NCBI GenBank assembly: GCA_947589485.1
Contig: CANQBK010000018.1
Coordinates: 1-33,600, forward strand
Source: an uncultured Clostridia bacterium
GTDB lineage: Bacteria; Bacillota; Clostridia; Oscillospirales; Acutalibacteraceae
DNA length: 33,600 bases
Direction of reading: 5' to 3'
The translations under genes and the position numbers were made by a program. Under the pieces are notes generated by a model. That model was not told the DNA's origin. It saw only the letters and a list, made by a program, of their open reading frames with translations, and made no database searches. Positions 1-7,230 of the stretch are shown here, piece after piece (the first letter of the stretch is position 1; each line of letters opens with the position of its first letter).

Positions 1-124
1 AATTAACTGTAACACAGGTTCTTCCTATTTGCTATTATTTTTTACTCACTGTAACATATCAATTGTAAACCTACATAATTATTTGTTTGTCATTGTTTTA
101 TATGTGGAAAAAATATATTTTGCG

Positions 125-133
125 TGATATAAT
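125..133 (+). promoter_or_regulatory. Extended -10 promoter of aguA-aguB
   Basis: A perfect TATAAT lies at 128-133, preceded by TG one base upstream (125-126), which is an extended -10 element. No good -35 hexamer is seen at the normal distance. It sits 30 bases before the aguA start and fits as the operon promoter. Two copies of ACTGTAACA further upstream (6-14 and 48-56) could be operator sites. Confidence 0.6.
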
Positions 134-163
134 ATTTTAACATAAATTATAAGGACTGAAATT

Positions 164-1258
164 ATGAAAATATTACATTCCGAGCCTGCAAAAGACGGCT
201 TTTCAATGCCTGCCGAATTTTCACGTCATTACGGCTGTATAATGATTTGGCCGTACAGGCGTGATTCGTGGCAGTACGGTGCGTACAATGCACGAAAGGC
301 TTTTGCTGAAGTTGCGGGTATCATATCAAAAAGCGAAAAGGTAATAGTATGTGCAAGGTATGAGGACTATGACAATGCGCGGTTTATGCTTCCCGACAAT
401 GTCCGCGTAATAGAAATGGAATCGAATGATTCTTGGGCAAGAGATGTGGCTCCTACGTTTGTTTCAAACGGTTCATCCGTCAGGGGAATAGATTGGGGTT
501 TTAATGCGTGGGGAGGACTTGTGGACGGTTTGTATTTTCCGTGGGACAAGGACAATAAAATCGCACGCAAGATATGTGATATGCTTGATGTTGACAGCTA
601 TGACAAAAGAGATTTTATTCTTGAGGGAGGCTCGATTCATACCGACGGCAACGGAACAATTATAACTACGGAGGAGTGCCTTTTAAGCAAGGGCAGGAAC
701 CCGAATATGACAAAGACGGAAATAGAAAGCGAATTGAAAAAATCGCTTGGCGCGGAAAAAATAATATGGCTGAAGTCGGGAATATACAATGACGAAACGA
801 ACGGCCACATTGACAATATATGCGCTTTTACCGGCATTGGAGAAGTTGTTCTTGCGTGGACAGATGACAGGAGCGACCCTCAGTATGAGATTTCAAAGAG
901 CTGTTTGGATATTTTGGAGTTATCGACAGACGCAAAAGGCAGAAAGATAAGGGTACATAAGCTGCCGCTGCCAAAGCCTGTTTGTATAAGTCAAAGCGAG
1001 TGCGACGGGCTTGACGATATGGACGGAAAGCCCACACGGGTACCGGGAGAGCGTTTAGCGGCGTCTTATGTAAATTTTTATGTTTCAAACGGCTCGGTTG
1101 TGTGTCCTATGTTTGGCGATGACAATGACGGCAAAGCCATTGAGATTTTGTCGGAATTGTTTCCGCAAAAAGAGGTAGTGGGTGTTTATGCTCGTGATAT
1201 TCTTATCGGCGGCGGTAACATTCATTGTATAACACAACAAATACCGTACTTTGAATAG
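164..1258 (+). CDS. aguA: Agmatine deiminase
   Basis: Agmatine deiminase (agmatine iminohydrolase) converts agmatine to N-carbamoylputrescine and ammonia, the first step of putrescine synthesis from agmatine. The 364-residue length matches the family. Visible family features are WARD (residues 91-94), EGGSIH (154-159), NGHIDN (213-218, with the catalytic His at 215) and the C-terminal GGGNIHC segment with the catalytic Cys at 355. An AAGGA site lies 8 bases before the ATG. The next gene, 11 bases downstream, encodes the enzyme for the following step, so the two form an operon. No arginine decarboxylase is in the window, so agmatine may come from outside the cell or from a gene elsewhere. The identification is firm because of motif set and neighbour. 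Confidence 0.96.
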   Translation: MKILHSEPAKDGFSMPAEFSRHYGCIMIWPYRRDSWQYGAYNARKAFAEVAGIISKSEKVIVCARYEDYDNARFMLPDNVRVIEMESNDSWARDVAPTFVSNGSSVRGIDWGFNAWGGLVDGLYFPWDKDNKIARKICDMLDVDSYDKRDFILEGGSIHTDGNGTIITTEECLLSKGRNPNMTKTEIESELKKSLGAEKIIWLKSGIYNDETNGHIDNICAFTGIGEVVLAWTDDRSDPQYEISKSCLDILELSTDAKGRKIRVHKLPLPKPVCISQSECDGLDDMDGKPTRVPGERLAASYVNFYVSNGSVVCPMFGDDNDGKAIEILSELFPQKEVVGVYARDILIGGGNIHCITQQIPYFE

Positions 1259-1269
1259 GGGGGAACAGT

Positions 1270-2148
1270 GTGCGTAAAATAAAAGCTGCGGCGGTGCAAA
1301 TGTCAATGTGTGCCGACGCCAAAAAAAACTTAAATAAAGCGGAGGAGCTTGTACGCAGAGCTGCGTCAAACGGCGCAAATATTATTCTGCTGCCTGAGCT
1401 GTTTGAAAATCTTTATTTTTGTCAGGAAAGAAATTACGGATATTACAGTCTTGCAACGGCTTTGGAGGATAATCCGGCAGTGGCGGTATTTAAAAAAATC
1501 GCAAAAGAGTTTGATGTTGTTATACCCGTCAGTTTTTTTGAGAAAAGCGGCAATACAGCATTTAATACGGTTGCTATGATTGATGCAGGAGGAGAAATTC
1601 TCGGAATTTACCGAAAGACCCATATACCCGATGATCATTTTTATCAGGAAAAATTTTACTTTTCTCCGGGGGATACGGGGTTTAAGGTTTGGAAAACGAA
1701 ATACGGAACTATCGGGGTAGGTATATGTTGGGATCAATGGTTCCCCGAAAGTGCAAGATGTATGACGCTTATGGGTGCGGATATGCTTTTTTATCCTACT
1801 GCGATAGGTTCTGAACCGATACTTGACGTTGACAGTATGCCTCATTGGAGAAGATGTATGCAGGGTCATTCGGCGTCAAATATTGTTCCCGTGATAGCAG
1901 CCAACCGAACAGGAACCGAGAGCGTAGTGCCGAGCGCAGAAAATAATTATCAATCGTCATCTCTTTGCTTTTACGGTTCGTCATTTATAACCGACGAAAC
2001 CGGAGAGATTATTGTTTCAGCAGACAGGGAAAGCGAATGTGTTATTGAGTCCGAGTTTGACATTGACTCCATTGTTGAGAAAAGAATGAATTGGGGCTTG
2101 TTTCGTGACCGTCGTCCCGAATGTTACGGCACTATTTTAAAATATTAA
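1270..2148 (+). CDS. aguB: N-carbamoylputrescine amidase
   Basis: This nitrilase-superfamily amidase hydrolyses N-carbamoylputrescine to putrescine, CO2 and ammonia, completing the route started by the upstream gene. The catalytic triad is visible: Glu43 in LPELF, Lys116 in YRKTHIP and Cys153 in GICWDQWFPE. The 292-residue length is normal for the family. The start is GTG, preceded by a G-rich Shine-Dalgarno run (about 1256-1263) that overlaps the end of the upstream gene. Only 11 bases separate the genes, so translation is probably coupled. No simple terminator follows: the gene runs directly into the hairpin repeat block at 2149, whose stems could protect or end the transcript. Confidence 0.95.
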   Translation: MRKIKAAAVQMSMCADAKKNLNKAEELVRRAASNGANIILLPELFENLYFCQERNYGYYSLATALEDNPAVAVFKKIAKEFDVVIPVSFFEKSGNTAFNTVAMIDAGGEILGIYRKTHIPDDHFYQEKFYFSPGDTGFKVWKTKYGTIGVGICWDQWFPESARCMTLMGADMLFYPTAIGSEPILDVDSMPHWRRCMQGHSASNIVPVIAANRTGTESVVPSAENNYQSSSLCFYGSSFITDETGEIIVSADRESECVIESEFDIDSIVEKRMNWGLFRDRRPECYGTILKY

Positions 2149-2560
2149 CACCTCGCTCGTACTGCAAACGACAAGTACGTTCGCGCGCAATAAGTTAATG
2201 TACCCATAGTTAAAAGTTTCGGTCAAGGCGCAGTGCCTGCGCTCCCGATTCGCGAAGTCGTTCGCTCCGCTCACTCGTACTGAAAGCCAAAACTACAATC
2301 GCGCGGCGTAAGTTATTGTTACCATAGTCAAAAGTTTCGGTCAAGGCGCAGTGCCTGCGCTCCCGATTCGCGAAGTCGTTCGCTCCGCTCACTCGTACTG
2401 AAAGCCAAAACTACAATCGCGCGGCGTAAGTTATTTTAACCATAATTAAAAGTTTCGGTCAAGCCTTTTCAAAGGCTTGCGGATTCCAAAGGCAGAGCCT
2501 TTGGTGGGTTTTTAAGGGCGGAGCCCTTAACTGCGCAGGCACTGCGCCGGAGCCTTTAAC
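2149..2560 (-). repeat. Left hairpin-repeat block
   Basis: Non-coding repeat block between the convergent ends of aguB and the lipoprotein gene. It holds a partial unit, two nearly identical 118-bp tandem units (2221-2338 and 2339-2456), and a tail of further hairpins. The hairpins are GCGCAG/CTGCGC with a 3-base loop (2228-2242, again at 2346-2360 and, inverted in reading, 2533-2547), AAGCCTTT/AAAGGCTT (2461-2478), CCAAAGGC/GCCTTTGG with loop AGA (2486-2504), and TTAAGGGC/GCCCTTAA with loop GGA (2512-2530). The last unit (about 2428-2520) matches 28294-28380 on the other strand almost perfectly. Orientation is given as minus because the right-hand block reads plus. Confidence 0.9.
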
Positions 2561-2584
2561 TATCATTTACAAAGATAAAAATTT

Positions 2585-2623
2585 ATCGGTCGGGGAACCT
2601 GTTCGGTTGGTTCCTCGACCGAT
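2585..2623 (-). terminator. Terminator of the repeat-stalk lipoprotein gene
   Basis: A 15-bp stem runs from ATCGGTCG at 2585 to its partner ending at 2623, with one G-T wobble and a 9-base loop. Read on the minus strand it is followed by an A/T-rich tract with a run of five T. It lies 8 bases past the stop codon of the minus-strand lipoprotein gene. The inner stem, GGGGAACC/GGTTCC, recurs in the terminators at 7181 and 28251. Confidence 0.75.
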
Positions 2624-2631
2624 ATTTTATA

Positions 2632-3312
2632 TCAGCTTTCAACTTGATATGTTTTTCCGTCCTCGACTATTAATCCGCTTGTTTTCGGATATTGATACCT
2701 TGGATGCTCGGGATCGACAAATATGACAAGCATATTTTTGTCGGGATCTTCGTATTCAACTGTATATGAATATGTGCCATCACCGTTATTTGTCATTTCG
2801 TATGATTCGGTACTTAAATTTCCCTCCATATAAGGCTTTATTTTTACGGTGTCACCCCATTCGTCGGGTTTTTCAAATGTGATTGTTGCGGTTTTTGCGT
2901 CACCGTTTTCGGCATCGGAGCTTTCCGTGTCGGAGCTTTCAGCTTCTGAACTTTCGGCATCGGAGCTTTCCGTGTCGGAACTTTCAGCTTCTGAACTTTC
3001 GGCATCGGAGCTTTCGGCTTCGGAACTTTCGGCATCGGAGCTTTCGGCATCGGAGCTTTCAGCATCGGAACTTTCGGCTTCGGAACTTTCAGCTTCGGAG
3101 CTTTCAGCATCGGAGCTTTCAGCATCGGAACTTTCGGCTTCGGAACTTTCAGCTTCGGAGCTTTCAGCGGCAGAACTTTCGGCCGCAGAATCCGAAACTA
3201 CCGCATTAGGATTGTTTGAGTAAACTCTGCTTGAACAGCCTGACGCGGTAACCGCCGCTCCGGCACAAAGTGCCATCATAATAAAAATAGATAATATTCG
3301 TTTTTGTTTCAT
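2632..3312 (-). CDS. Lipoprotein with Ser/Glu repeat stalk and starch-module-like domain
   Basis: A 226-residue predicted surface lipoprotein. It has an N-terminal signal with lipobox TASGC (lipidated Cys26). This is followed by 18 tandem five-residue units of the form xAESS (about residues 43-132), an acidic stalk. A C-terminal domain of about 86 residues follows. The tail has the pattern ITFEKPDEW, then VKIKPY, then NGDGTYSYTV, then VIFVDP and a closing Gly/Tyr strand. That order resembles CBM26/CBM25-type starch-binding modules, and the amylase at 29492 contains a clear CBM26 with the same pattern. I infer a membrane-anchored carbohydrate-binding protein, but the domain match is from memory and is distant. 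GGAGGT lies 8 bases before the ATG. The stalk repeats are likely to vary in number between strains. Confidence 0.75.
   Translation of the reverse strand: MKQKRILSIFIMMALCAGAAVTASGCSSRVYSNNPNAVVSDSAAESSAAESSEAESSEAESSDAESSDAESSEAESSEAESSDAESSDAESSDAESSEAESSDAESSEAESSDTESSDAESSEAESSDTESSDAENGDAKTATITFEKPDEWGDTVKIKPYMEGNLSTESYEMTNNGDGTYSYTVEYEDPDKNMLVIFVDPEHPRYQYPKTSGLIVEDGKTYQVES
2920..3190 (-). repeat. 15-bp tandem repeats coding the Ser/Glu stalk
   Basis: About 18 tandem 15-bp units lie inside the lipoprotein gene, each coding (D/E/A)(A/T)ESS. Units differ mainly at the codon for Asp or Glu and at synonymous sites, and groups of units recur as 30-bp and longer blocks, which indicates repeated slippage or unequal exchange. 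The unit is a multiple of three, so copy changes lengthen or shorten the stalk without shifting frame. Confidence 0.9.
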
Positions 3313-3351
3313 TTTATAACCTCCAAAAAAACAAATTACATTCCTTTATAT

Positions 3352-3379
3352 ATTATACACTTTCAAATAAAATTTTCAA
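3352..3379 (-). promoter_or_regulatory. Promoter of the repeat-stalk lipoprotein gene
   Basis: On the minus strand TTGAAA (3379-3374) and a perfect TATAAT (3357-3352) are separated by 16 bases. The -10 lies about 40 bases before the lipoprotein start codon at 3312, leaving a short leader with the GGAGGT ribosome site. Confidence 0.65.
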
Positions 3380-3472
3380 TAATTTTTTATAAATTAAGCA
3401 TAATGTATGACCGACGATAAATTATAATTAAAAAAATTTTTTTGTATTATAATTTATCCGTTATAAATACCA

Positions 3473-3501
3473 TTGACGGAAGATATTTATTTTTATAAAA
3501 T
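3473..3501 (+). promoter_or_regulatory. Promoter of the HAD phosphatase gene
   Basis: TTGACG (3473-3478) and TAAAAT (3496-3501) are spaced by exactly 17 bases and lie 36 bases before the start of the HAD gene. With the minus-strand promoter at 3352-3379 it makes a divergent promoter region. Confidence 0.7.
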
Positions 3502-3536
3502 ATTAGAAGTAAATATAAACGTCAGGGGAGTTTTAT

Positions 3537-4364
3537 ATGAAATATAAAGTTACAGCACTTGACATTGACGGAACTCTTACCGATTCCCGAAAAAAAATTA
3601 CTGCGGAAACCAAAAAGAGTTTGCTTGATTATCAAAAAAACGGCGGAAAGATTATTCTTGCCTCGGGTCGTCCGACTATGGGCATTATGCCGTATGCAAA
3701 ATCATTGAAGCTGAAGGAATACGGAGGATATATTCTTGCGTTTAACGGAGGTTGTGTTATTGACTGCAAAACGGATAAGGTTATATTTCAGAAAACACTG
3801 CCGCTTGAATATATTCCCGAAATATATGACATTGTAAGCAAATACAACGTCGGAATAAACACATACCAAAACGATAAAATTATTGTCGGTCATATACAAA
3901 ATAAATATACCGAGCTGGAAGCGAAAATCAACGGTATGAAAATTAAATATGTAGATGATTTTACCGGCTATGTAAATTTTAATGTTAACAAATGCCTGAT
4001 TCACGGCGAACCCGATGAAATATTAAAGCTCGAAAAAATACTTTCCGAACGCTATAAGGGTGACTTGGGCGTGTTCAAATCCGAACCGTTTTTTCTTGAA
4101 GTAGTACCCAAAGGAATTGACAAAGCAATGTCCATTGACAGGCTTTTGAAAATGACGGGAGTAAAAGCCGAAGAATGTTTGGCTTGCGGAGACGGTTTTA
4201 ACGATGTTTCAATGATAGAGTATGCAGGACTTGGGGTTGCAATGGCAAATGCCGCAGAGCCTGTAAAAAATGCCGCAGACTGTATTACCCGTTCAAACGA
4301 TGACGACGGAATAGCGTATATTCTTAAATGCGTCTGTATGTCCGCAAACCTTTTTGGAGTATGA
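3537..4364 (+). CDS. Cof-type HAD-IIB phosphatase
   Basis: A 275-residue haloacid dehalogenase-superfamily hydrolase of the Cof/YidA type. Motif I is DIDGTLTDS with nucleophile Asp9 and Asp11. Motif II lies in ASGRP. The C-terminal Mg-binding motif is GDGFNDVSM, followed by the GLGVAMANA segment typical of the IIB subfamily. Members dephosphorylate phosphosugars, flavin or PLP precursors in the cytoplasm, and the substrate cannot be told from sequence. AGGGGAG lies 7 bases before the ATG. It has its own promoter and a terminator at 4463, so it appears monocistronic. Confidence 0.92.
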   Translation: MKYKVTALDIDGTLTDSRKKITAETKKSLLDYQKNGGKIILASGRPTMGIMPYAKSLKLKEYGGYILAFNGGCVIDCKTDKVIFQKTLPLEYIPEIYDIVSKYNVGINTYQNDKIIVGHIQNKYTELEAKINGMKIKYVDDFTGYVNFNVNKCLIHGEPDEILKLEKILSERYKGDLGVFKSEPFFLEVVPKGIDKAMSIDRLLKMTGVKAEECLACGDGFNDVSMIEYAGLGVAMANAAEPVKNAADCITRSNDDDGIAYILKCVCMSANLFGV

Positions 4365-4387
4365 CCCGAATTTGCTCGGCATACTCC
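4356..4387 (+). other. Inverted repeat overlapping the HAD gene stop codon
   Basis: GGAGTATG (4356-4363) pairs with CATACTCC (4380-4387), and CCGA/TCGG forms an inner stem after a two-base bulge. It covers the stop codon and is not followed by a T run. It may protect the mRNA 3' end upstream of the real terminator. Confidence 0.45.
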
Positions 4388-4462
4388 GAAAGAGCCTGCA
4401 CCGCACAGGTAAAACGGGGATAGTGACAAAAATAAATGTCTGTATTTTTCTGTAAATTTCAA

Positions 4463-4489
4463 AGAGAACGAATCGTTCTCTCTTTTTTG
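4463..4489 (+). terminator. Terminator of the HAD phosphatase gene
   Basis: An 8-bp stem, AGAGAACG with CGTTCTCT and loop AAT (4463-4481), is followed by a C and then six T. This is a classic intrinsic terminator about 100 bases after the HAD gene. Confidence 0.85.
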
Positions 4490-4518
4490 TTGTTATTGAG
4501 CTGAAAACGTGATATAAT
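4490..4518 (+). promoter_or_regulatory. Promoter of the SprT-like gene
   Basis: TTGTTA (4490-4495) and TATAAT (4513-4518) are spaced by 17 bases, with TG at 4510-4511 giving an extended -10. The predicted start of transcription falls on the left arm of the inverted repeat at 4525. Confidence 0.65.
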
Positions 4519-4524
4519 GTTTTA

Positions 4525-4566
4525 TTGTAAACGTATTTAAAATATTTTTTAAAATATTGTTTACAA
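4525..4566 (+). promoter_or_regulatory. Inverted repeat at the SprT-like gene transcription start
   Basis: TTGTAAAC (4525-4532) and GTTTACAA (4559-4566) form an inverted repeat with an A/T-only centre. It starts 7 bases past the -10 box, so a protein bound there could block transcription, or it could fold in the leader RNA. The regulator is unknown. ATTGTAAAC also occurs at 62-70, upstream of aguA. Confidence 0.4.
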
Positions 4567-4584
4567 AAATCCGACGGTGATGTT

Positions 4585-5076
4585 ATGAACGATTTTGATA
4601 AATTGTTTAAAGAGGTATTGAGCGAGGCTTATGCGGCAGGACTTCCCGTTTCGCAAAATATTTCCCCGAACATAAAGGTAAACAATAGGGCAAAAAGAAG
4701 ATTCGGACAGTGTATATTAAAAAACGGGGAATATACGATTGAGCTTTCCTCACGATTGCTTTACGCCCCCGAAAAATCATGCAAACAAACAATTGCACAC
4801 GAATTGATACATACCTGTAAGGGCTGCTATAACCATGGTGTCGGTTTTAAACGCTATGCTCTGTTGATGAACACTGCCTGCGGATATAATATAAAAACAA
4901 CAAACTCATGTGAGGAAATGGGAATTGATGAGGTTTTGGACAATAATACGGTAAAATATATTCTTGTTTGTCAGGCGTGCGGAAAGAAAACGACAAGACT
5001 AAGGTACTCAAGCGTTGTTGCCAATCCCTCAAGATACAGATGCCGCTGCGGCGGTGAGCTTAAAAGAATAAAATAA
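4585..5076 (+). CDS. SprT-like zinc metalloprotease-family protein
   Basis: A 163-residue protein with the zincin motif HELIH (residues 72-76) and a probable third ligand, His84, in NHGVGFK, the arrangement of the SprT/SprT-like family. A C-terminal zinc ribbon follows (Cys129, Cys132, Cys153, Cys155), also usual in that family. Relatives include SprT of bacteria and Spartan, which acts on DNA-protein crosslinks; a role here in protein removal from DNA is only an inference. There is no signal peptide, so it acts in the cytoplasm. The start ATG is preceded by CGGTGATGTT, a weak ribosome site. A lipoprotein gene follows after 37 bases, probably in the same transcript. Confidence 0.85.
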   Translation: MNDFDKLFKEVLSEAYAAGLPVSQNISPNIKVNNRAKRRFGQCILKNGEYTIELSSRLLYAPEKSCKQTIAHELIHTCKGCYNHGVGFKRYALLMNTACGYNIKTTNSCEEMGIDEVLDNNTVKYILVCQACGKKTTRLRYSSVVANPSRYRCRCGGELKRIK

Positions 5077-5113
5077 TTTTAAAAACATTTCGCCTGAAAA
5101 GGAGGAATATAAT

Positions 5114-5902
5114 TTGAAAAAGCTTATTGTCATATCATTTTTGACAATATCGTTATTTATGTGTGGGTGTCTGTATAACAATGCGGAAGACAGCGCACAG
5201 GATAAAACAGTCGGTTCCGTAAATACGGACAGTCAAATTAAATCGGACGCTGACGGTAACGGTTCCGACGAATCCGAAAAAACATTCGTACAGCGTGTCG
5301 AGGTTGACAAGGTTTCGGCTCCAAACGGAAGTATAACATTTGAAGAGGCTTGCGAAATTCTTGATTCTTGTGATATGTACAGCCTTTACCTGCCGCAAAG
5401 CGCAAAAGATTACAAAAAAAGCTGCTGCGGAATAATAAAGCTGGACGGCTCGGATTATTATTCGGTTTATATGTATATAGAAGATAACGGTAAAAAAATA
5501 TATGTCGGCACCAATTACCTTGTTTCCTGCGACGGTGAGGACGTTAGGAAAAAGACATGGACGGGTGATTATGCTGCCGTTGAGATGACGTATTCGGAAA
5601 GTGACGAAACCGTGGAAAAATTGTATGAAGGAGCCAAAATAACACCGAATGAGGCTCTGAAGATACTTTGCGGTAAGGGAGAAAAAGCTCTCGGACTGGA
5701 AAACGACATATCAAAGTATACGTTTGAAGCGGATTCTGAATTTACGAGCGTTTACAACTTTGAATGTTATAAAATAATACCGAAGATTGAATACAGTATG
5801 TCAACCGATATGCTTTCACCTTATTATGTAAATGTAGACGGAAGCGGAGAAGTTTACAAGGCAAAGACGGGAGAACCCGACGAATATGAGGAATTGAAAT
5901 AA
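5114..5902 (+). CDS. Putative lipoprotein, function unknown
   Basis: A 262-residue protein I do not recognise. It starts with TTG, chosen because AAGGAGG lies 8 bases upstream and the frame begins with a signal peptide. The signal ends in LFMCGC; Cys19 would be lipidated, although Met at -3 makes the lipobox imperfect. A Ser/Asp-rich linker (about residues 25-60) leads to a mixed globular domain rich in Tyr and acidic residues with no known motif. Cys residues are frequent in the first half. It lies 37 bases after the SprT-like gene and probably shares its promoter. Small lipoproteins of this style occur four times in the window. Confidence 0.75.
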   Translation: MKKLIVISFLTISLFMCGCLYNNAEDSAQDKTVGSVNTDSQIKSDADGNGSDESEKTFVQRVEVDKVSAPNGSITFEEACEILDSCDMYSLYLPQSAKDYKKSCCGIIKLDGSDYYSVYMYIEDNGKKIYVGTNYLVSCDGEDVRKKTWTGDYAAVEMTYSESDETVEKLYEGAKITPNEALKILCGKGEKALGLENDISKYTFEADSEFTSVYNFECYKIIPKIEYSMSTDMLSPYYVNVDGSGEVYKAKTGEPDEYEELK

Positions 5903-5983
5903 TGCGGTTTGAATAATTTAGCGGTAATAAAGGTGTACAAATTATTTTATTATAAAAAAACAGCGTAAAGGGAGTATTGAAAT

Positions 5984-7162
5984 ATGAATGTAAAACCAAA
6001 GGTAAGAGGATTTATATGTACTACTGCTCACCCCGACGGATGCAGGGAGCTTGTTAAGTCACAGATAGAATATGTAAAATCAAAGAAACATTCAAACGGA
6101 CCGAAAAAGGTTCTGGTAATCGGAGCGTCTATGGGATACGGTCTTGCGTCAAGGATAGTTTCGGCATATTCGTTCGGCGCCGCCACACTCGGTATTATCT
6201 TTGATAAGCCGTCAAACGGTGTGCGTACCGCAAGTTCGGGATGGTACAATACTGCGGCATTTGAGGAATTTGCCCATAAGGACGGGCTTTATGCCAAGAC
6301 CGTTAACGGAGATGCTTACTCAAAGGAAATAAAGGACAAGACTATCGAAATAATAAAAAGAGATATGGGAAAGGTCGATATGGTTGTTTACAGCCTTGCC
6401 GCGCCGCGCCGTACCGTTGCCGACGGTACCGTTTACACCTCGGTTCTAAAGACGGTCGGAAGCCCGTATACAAACAAGACTATTGATATGAAAACCAAGA
6501 CTGTTCGTGATATTACCGTGGAACCTGCAAGCGTTGAGGAAGTGAACGCCACAATAAAGGTTATGGGCGGAGAGGACTGGCAGGACTGGATAGACGCACT
6601 CAAAGCCGCCGATGCGATTGAGGACAACGCCGTGACCGTGGCATATTCATATATAGGTCCCGACATAACACACGCTATTTATGCCGACGGTTCAATAGGC
6701 AAAGCCAAGGACCATCTTTTTGAAACCGCAAAAAGAATAACCGAGGCGGACGACGGTATAAAAGCGTATATTTCGGTAAATAAGGCTCTTGTTACGCAGT
6801 CAAGCGCAGCGATACCGATAGTTCCTCTTTATATATCCGTTCTGTATAAGGTGATGAAAGAAAACGGCGTACACGAGGGTTGTATAGAGCAAATGTACAG
6901 ACTGTTTAACGAAAAAATGTTTAACGGCGAGACAGTGACGGACGCAGAGTGCAGAATAAGGCTTGACGATTTTGAAATGCAGGATAATATACAGTCCGAG
7001 GTTAAAGAGTTGTGGAGCAAAATTTGTACGGAAAATATAGACCTTTGCGCCGATATTGACGGCTACAATGAGGATTTTTACAAGTTGTTCGGATTCTGCG
7101 CGGACGGCGTGGACTATGACGCTGATACCGATATTGAAAGAAAAATACCGAGCATAGAATAA
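5984..7162 (+). CDS. fabV: Trans-2-enoyl reductase (FabV/Ter)
   Basis: A 392-residue NADH-dependent reductase of the FabV/Ter family. It reduces trans-2-enoyl-ACP in fatty-acid synthesis or trans-2-enoyl-CoA in butyrate-type pathways. The Rossmann motif is GASMGYG (about residues 47-53). The active-site pattern Tyr-x8-Lys, which separates FabV from FabI, is Tyr233 and Lys242 in IYADGSIGKAK. Other typical segments are TTAHPDGC near the N-terminus and YSLAAPRR around 136-143. AAAGGGAG precedes the ATG. No other lipid gene is nearby, so ACP or CoA substrate cannot be decided here. It stands alone and ends in a strong terminator at 7181 shared with the converging regulator genes. Confidence 0.94.
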   Translation: MNVKPKVRGFICTTAHPDGCRELVKSQIEYVKSKKHSNGPKKVLVIGASMGYGLASRIVSAYSFGAATLGIIFDKPSNGVRTASSGWYNTAAFEEFAHKDGLYAKTVNGDAYSKEIKDKTIEIIKRDMGKVDMVVYSLAAPRRTVADGTVYTSVLKTVGSPYTNKTIDMKTKTVRDITVEPASVEEVNATIKVMGGEDWQDWIDALKAADAIEDNAVTVAYSYIGPDITHAIYADGSIGKAKDHLFETAKRITEADDGIKAYISVNKALVTQSSAAIPIVPLYISVLYKVMKENGVHEGCIEQMYRLFNEKMFNGETVTDAECRIRLDDFEMQDNIQSEVKELWSKICTENIDLCADIDGYNEDFYKLFGFCADGVDYDADTDIERKIPSIE

Positions 7163-7180
7163 CGGCTATAAACAAAAAAA

Positions 7181-7229
7181 CGGGTTCCCTTGTATTCTCT
7201 CTTTACGTGAGAATCACGGGGGAACCTGT
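7181..7229. terminator. Bidirectional terminator between fabV and the WYL genes
   Basis: CGGGTTCCC (7181-7189) pairs with GGGAACCTG ending near 7228, with an inner stem ATTCTC/GAGAAT. Read forward it is followed by TTTTATT and read backward by a run of T (the A run at 7173-7180), so it can end transcripts from both sides. Its outer stem shares the GGTTCCC core of the terminators at 2585 and 28251. Confidence 0.85.
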
Positions 7230-7230
7230 T

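Noticed and set aside
2849-3223. Long open frames on the plus strand, and in another minus frame, opposite the lipoprotein stalk
   Set aside because: They are produced by the 15-bp repeat, which is open in several frames. Only the minus frame has a signal peptide, lipobox, ribosome site and promoter.
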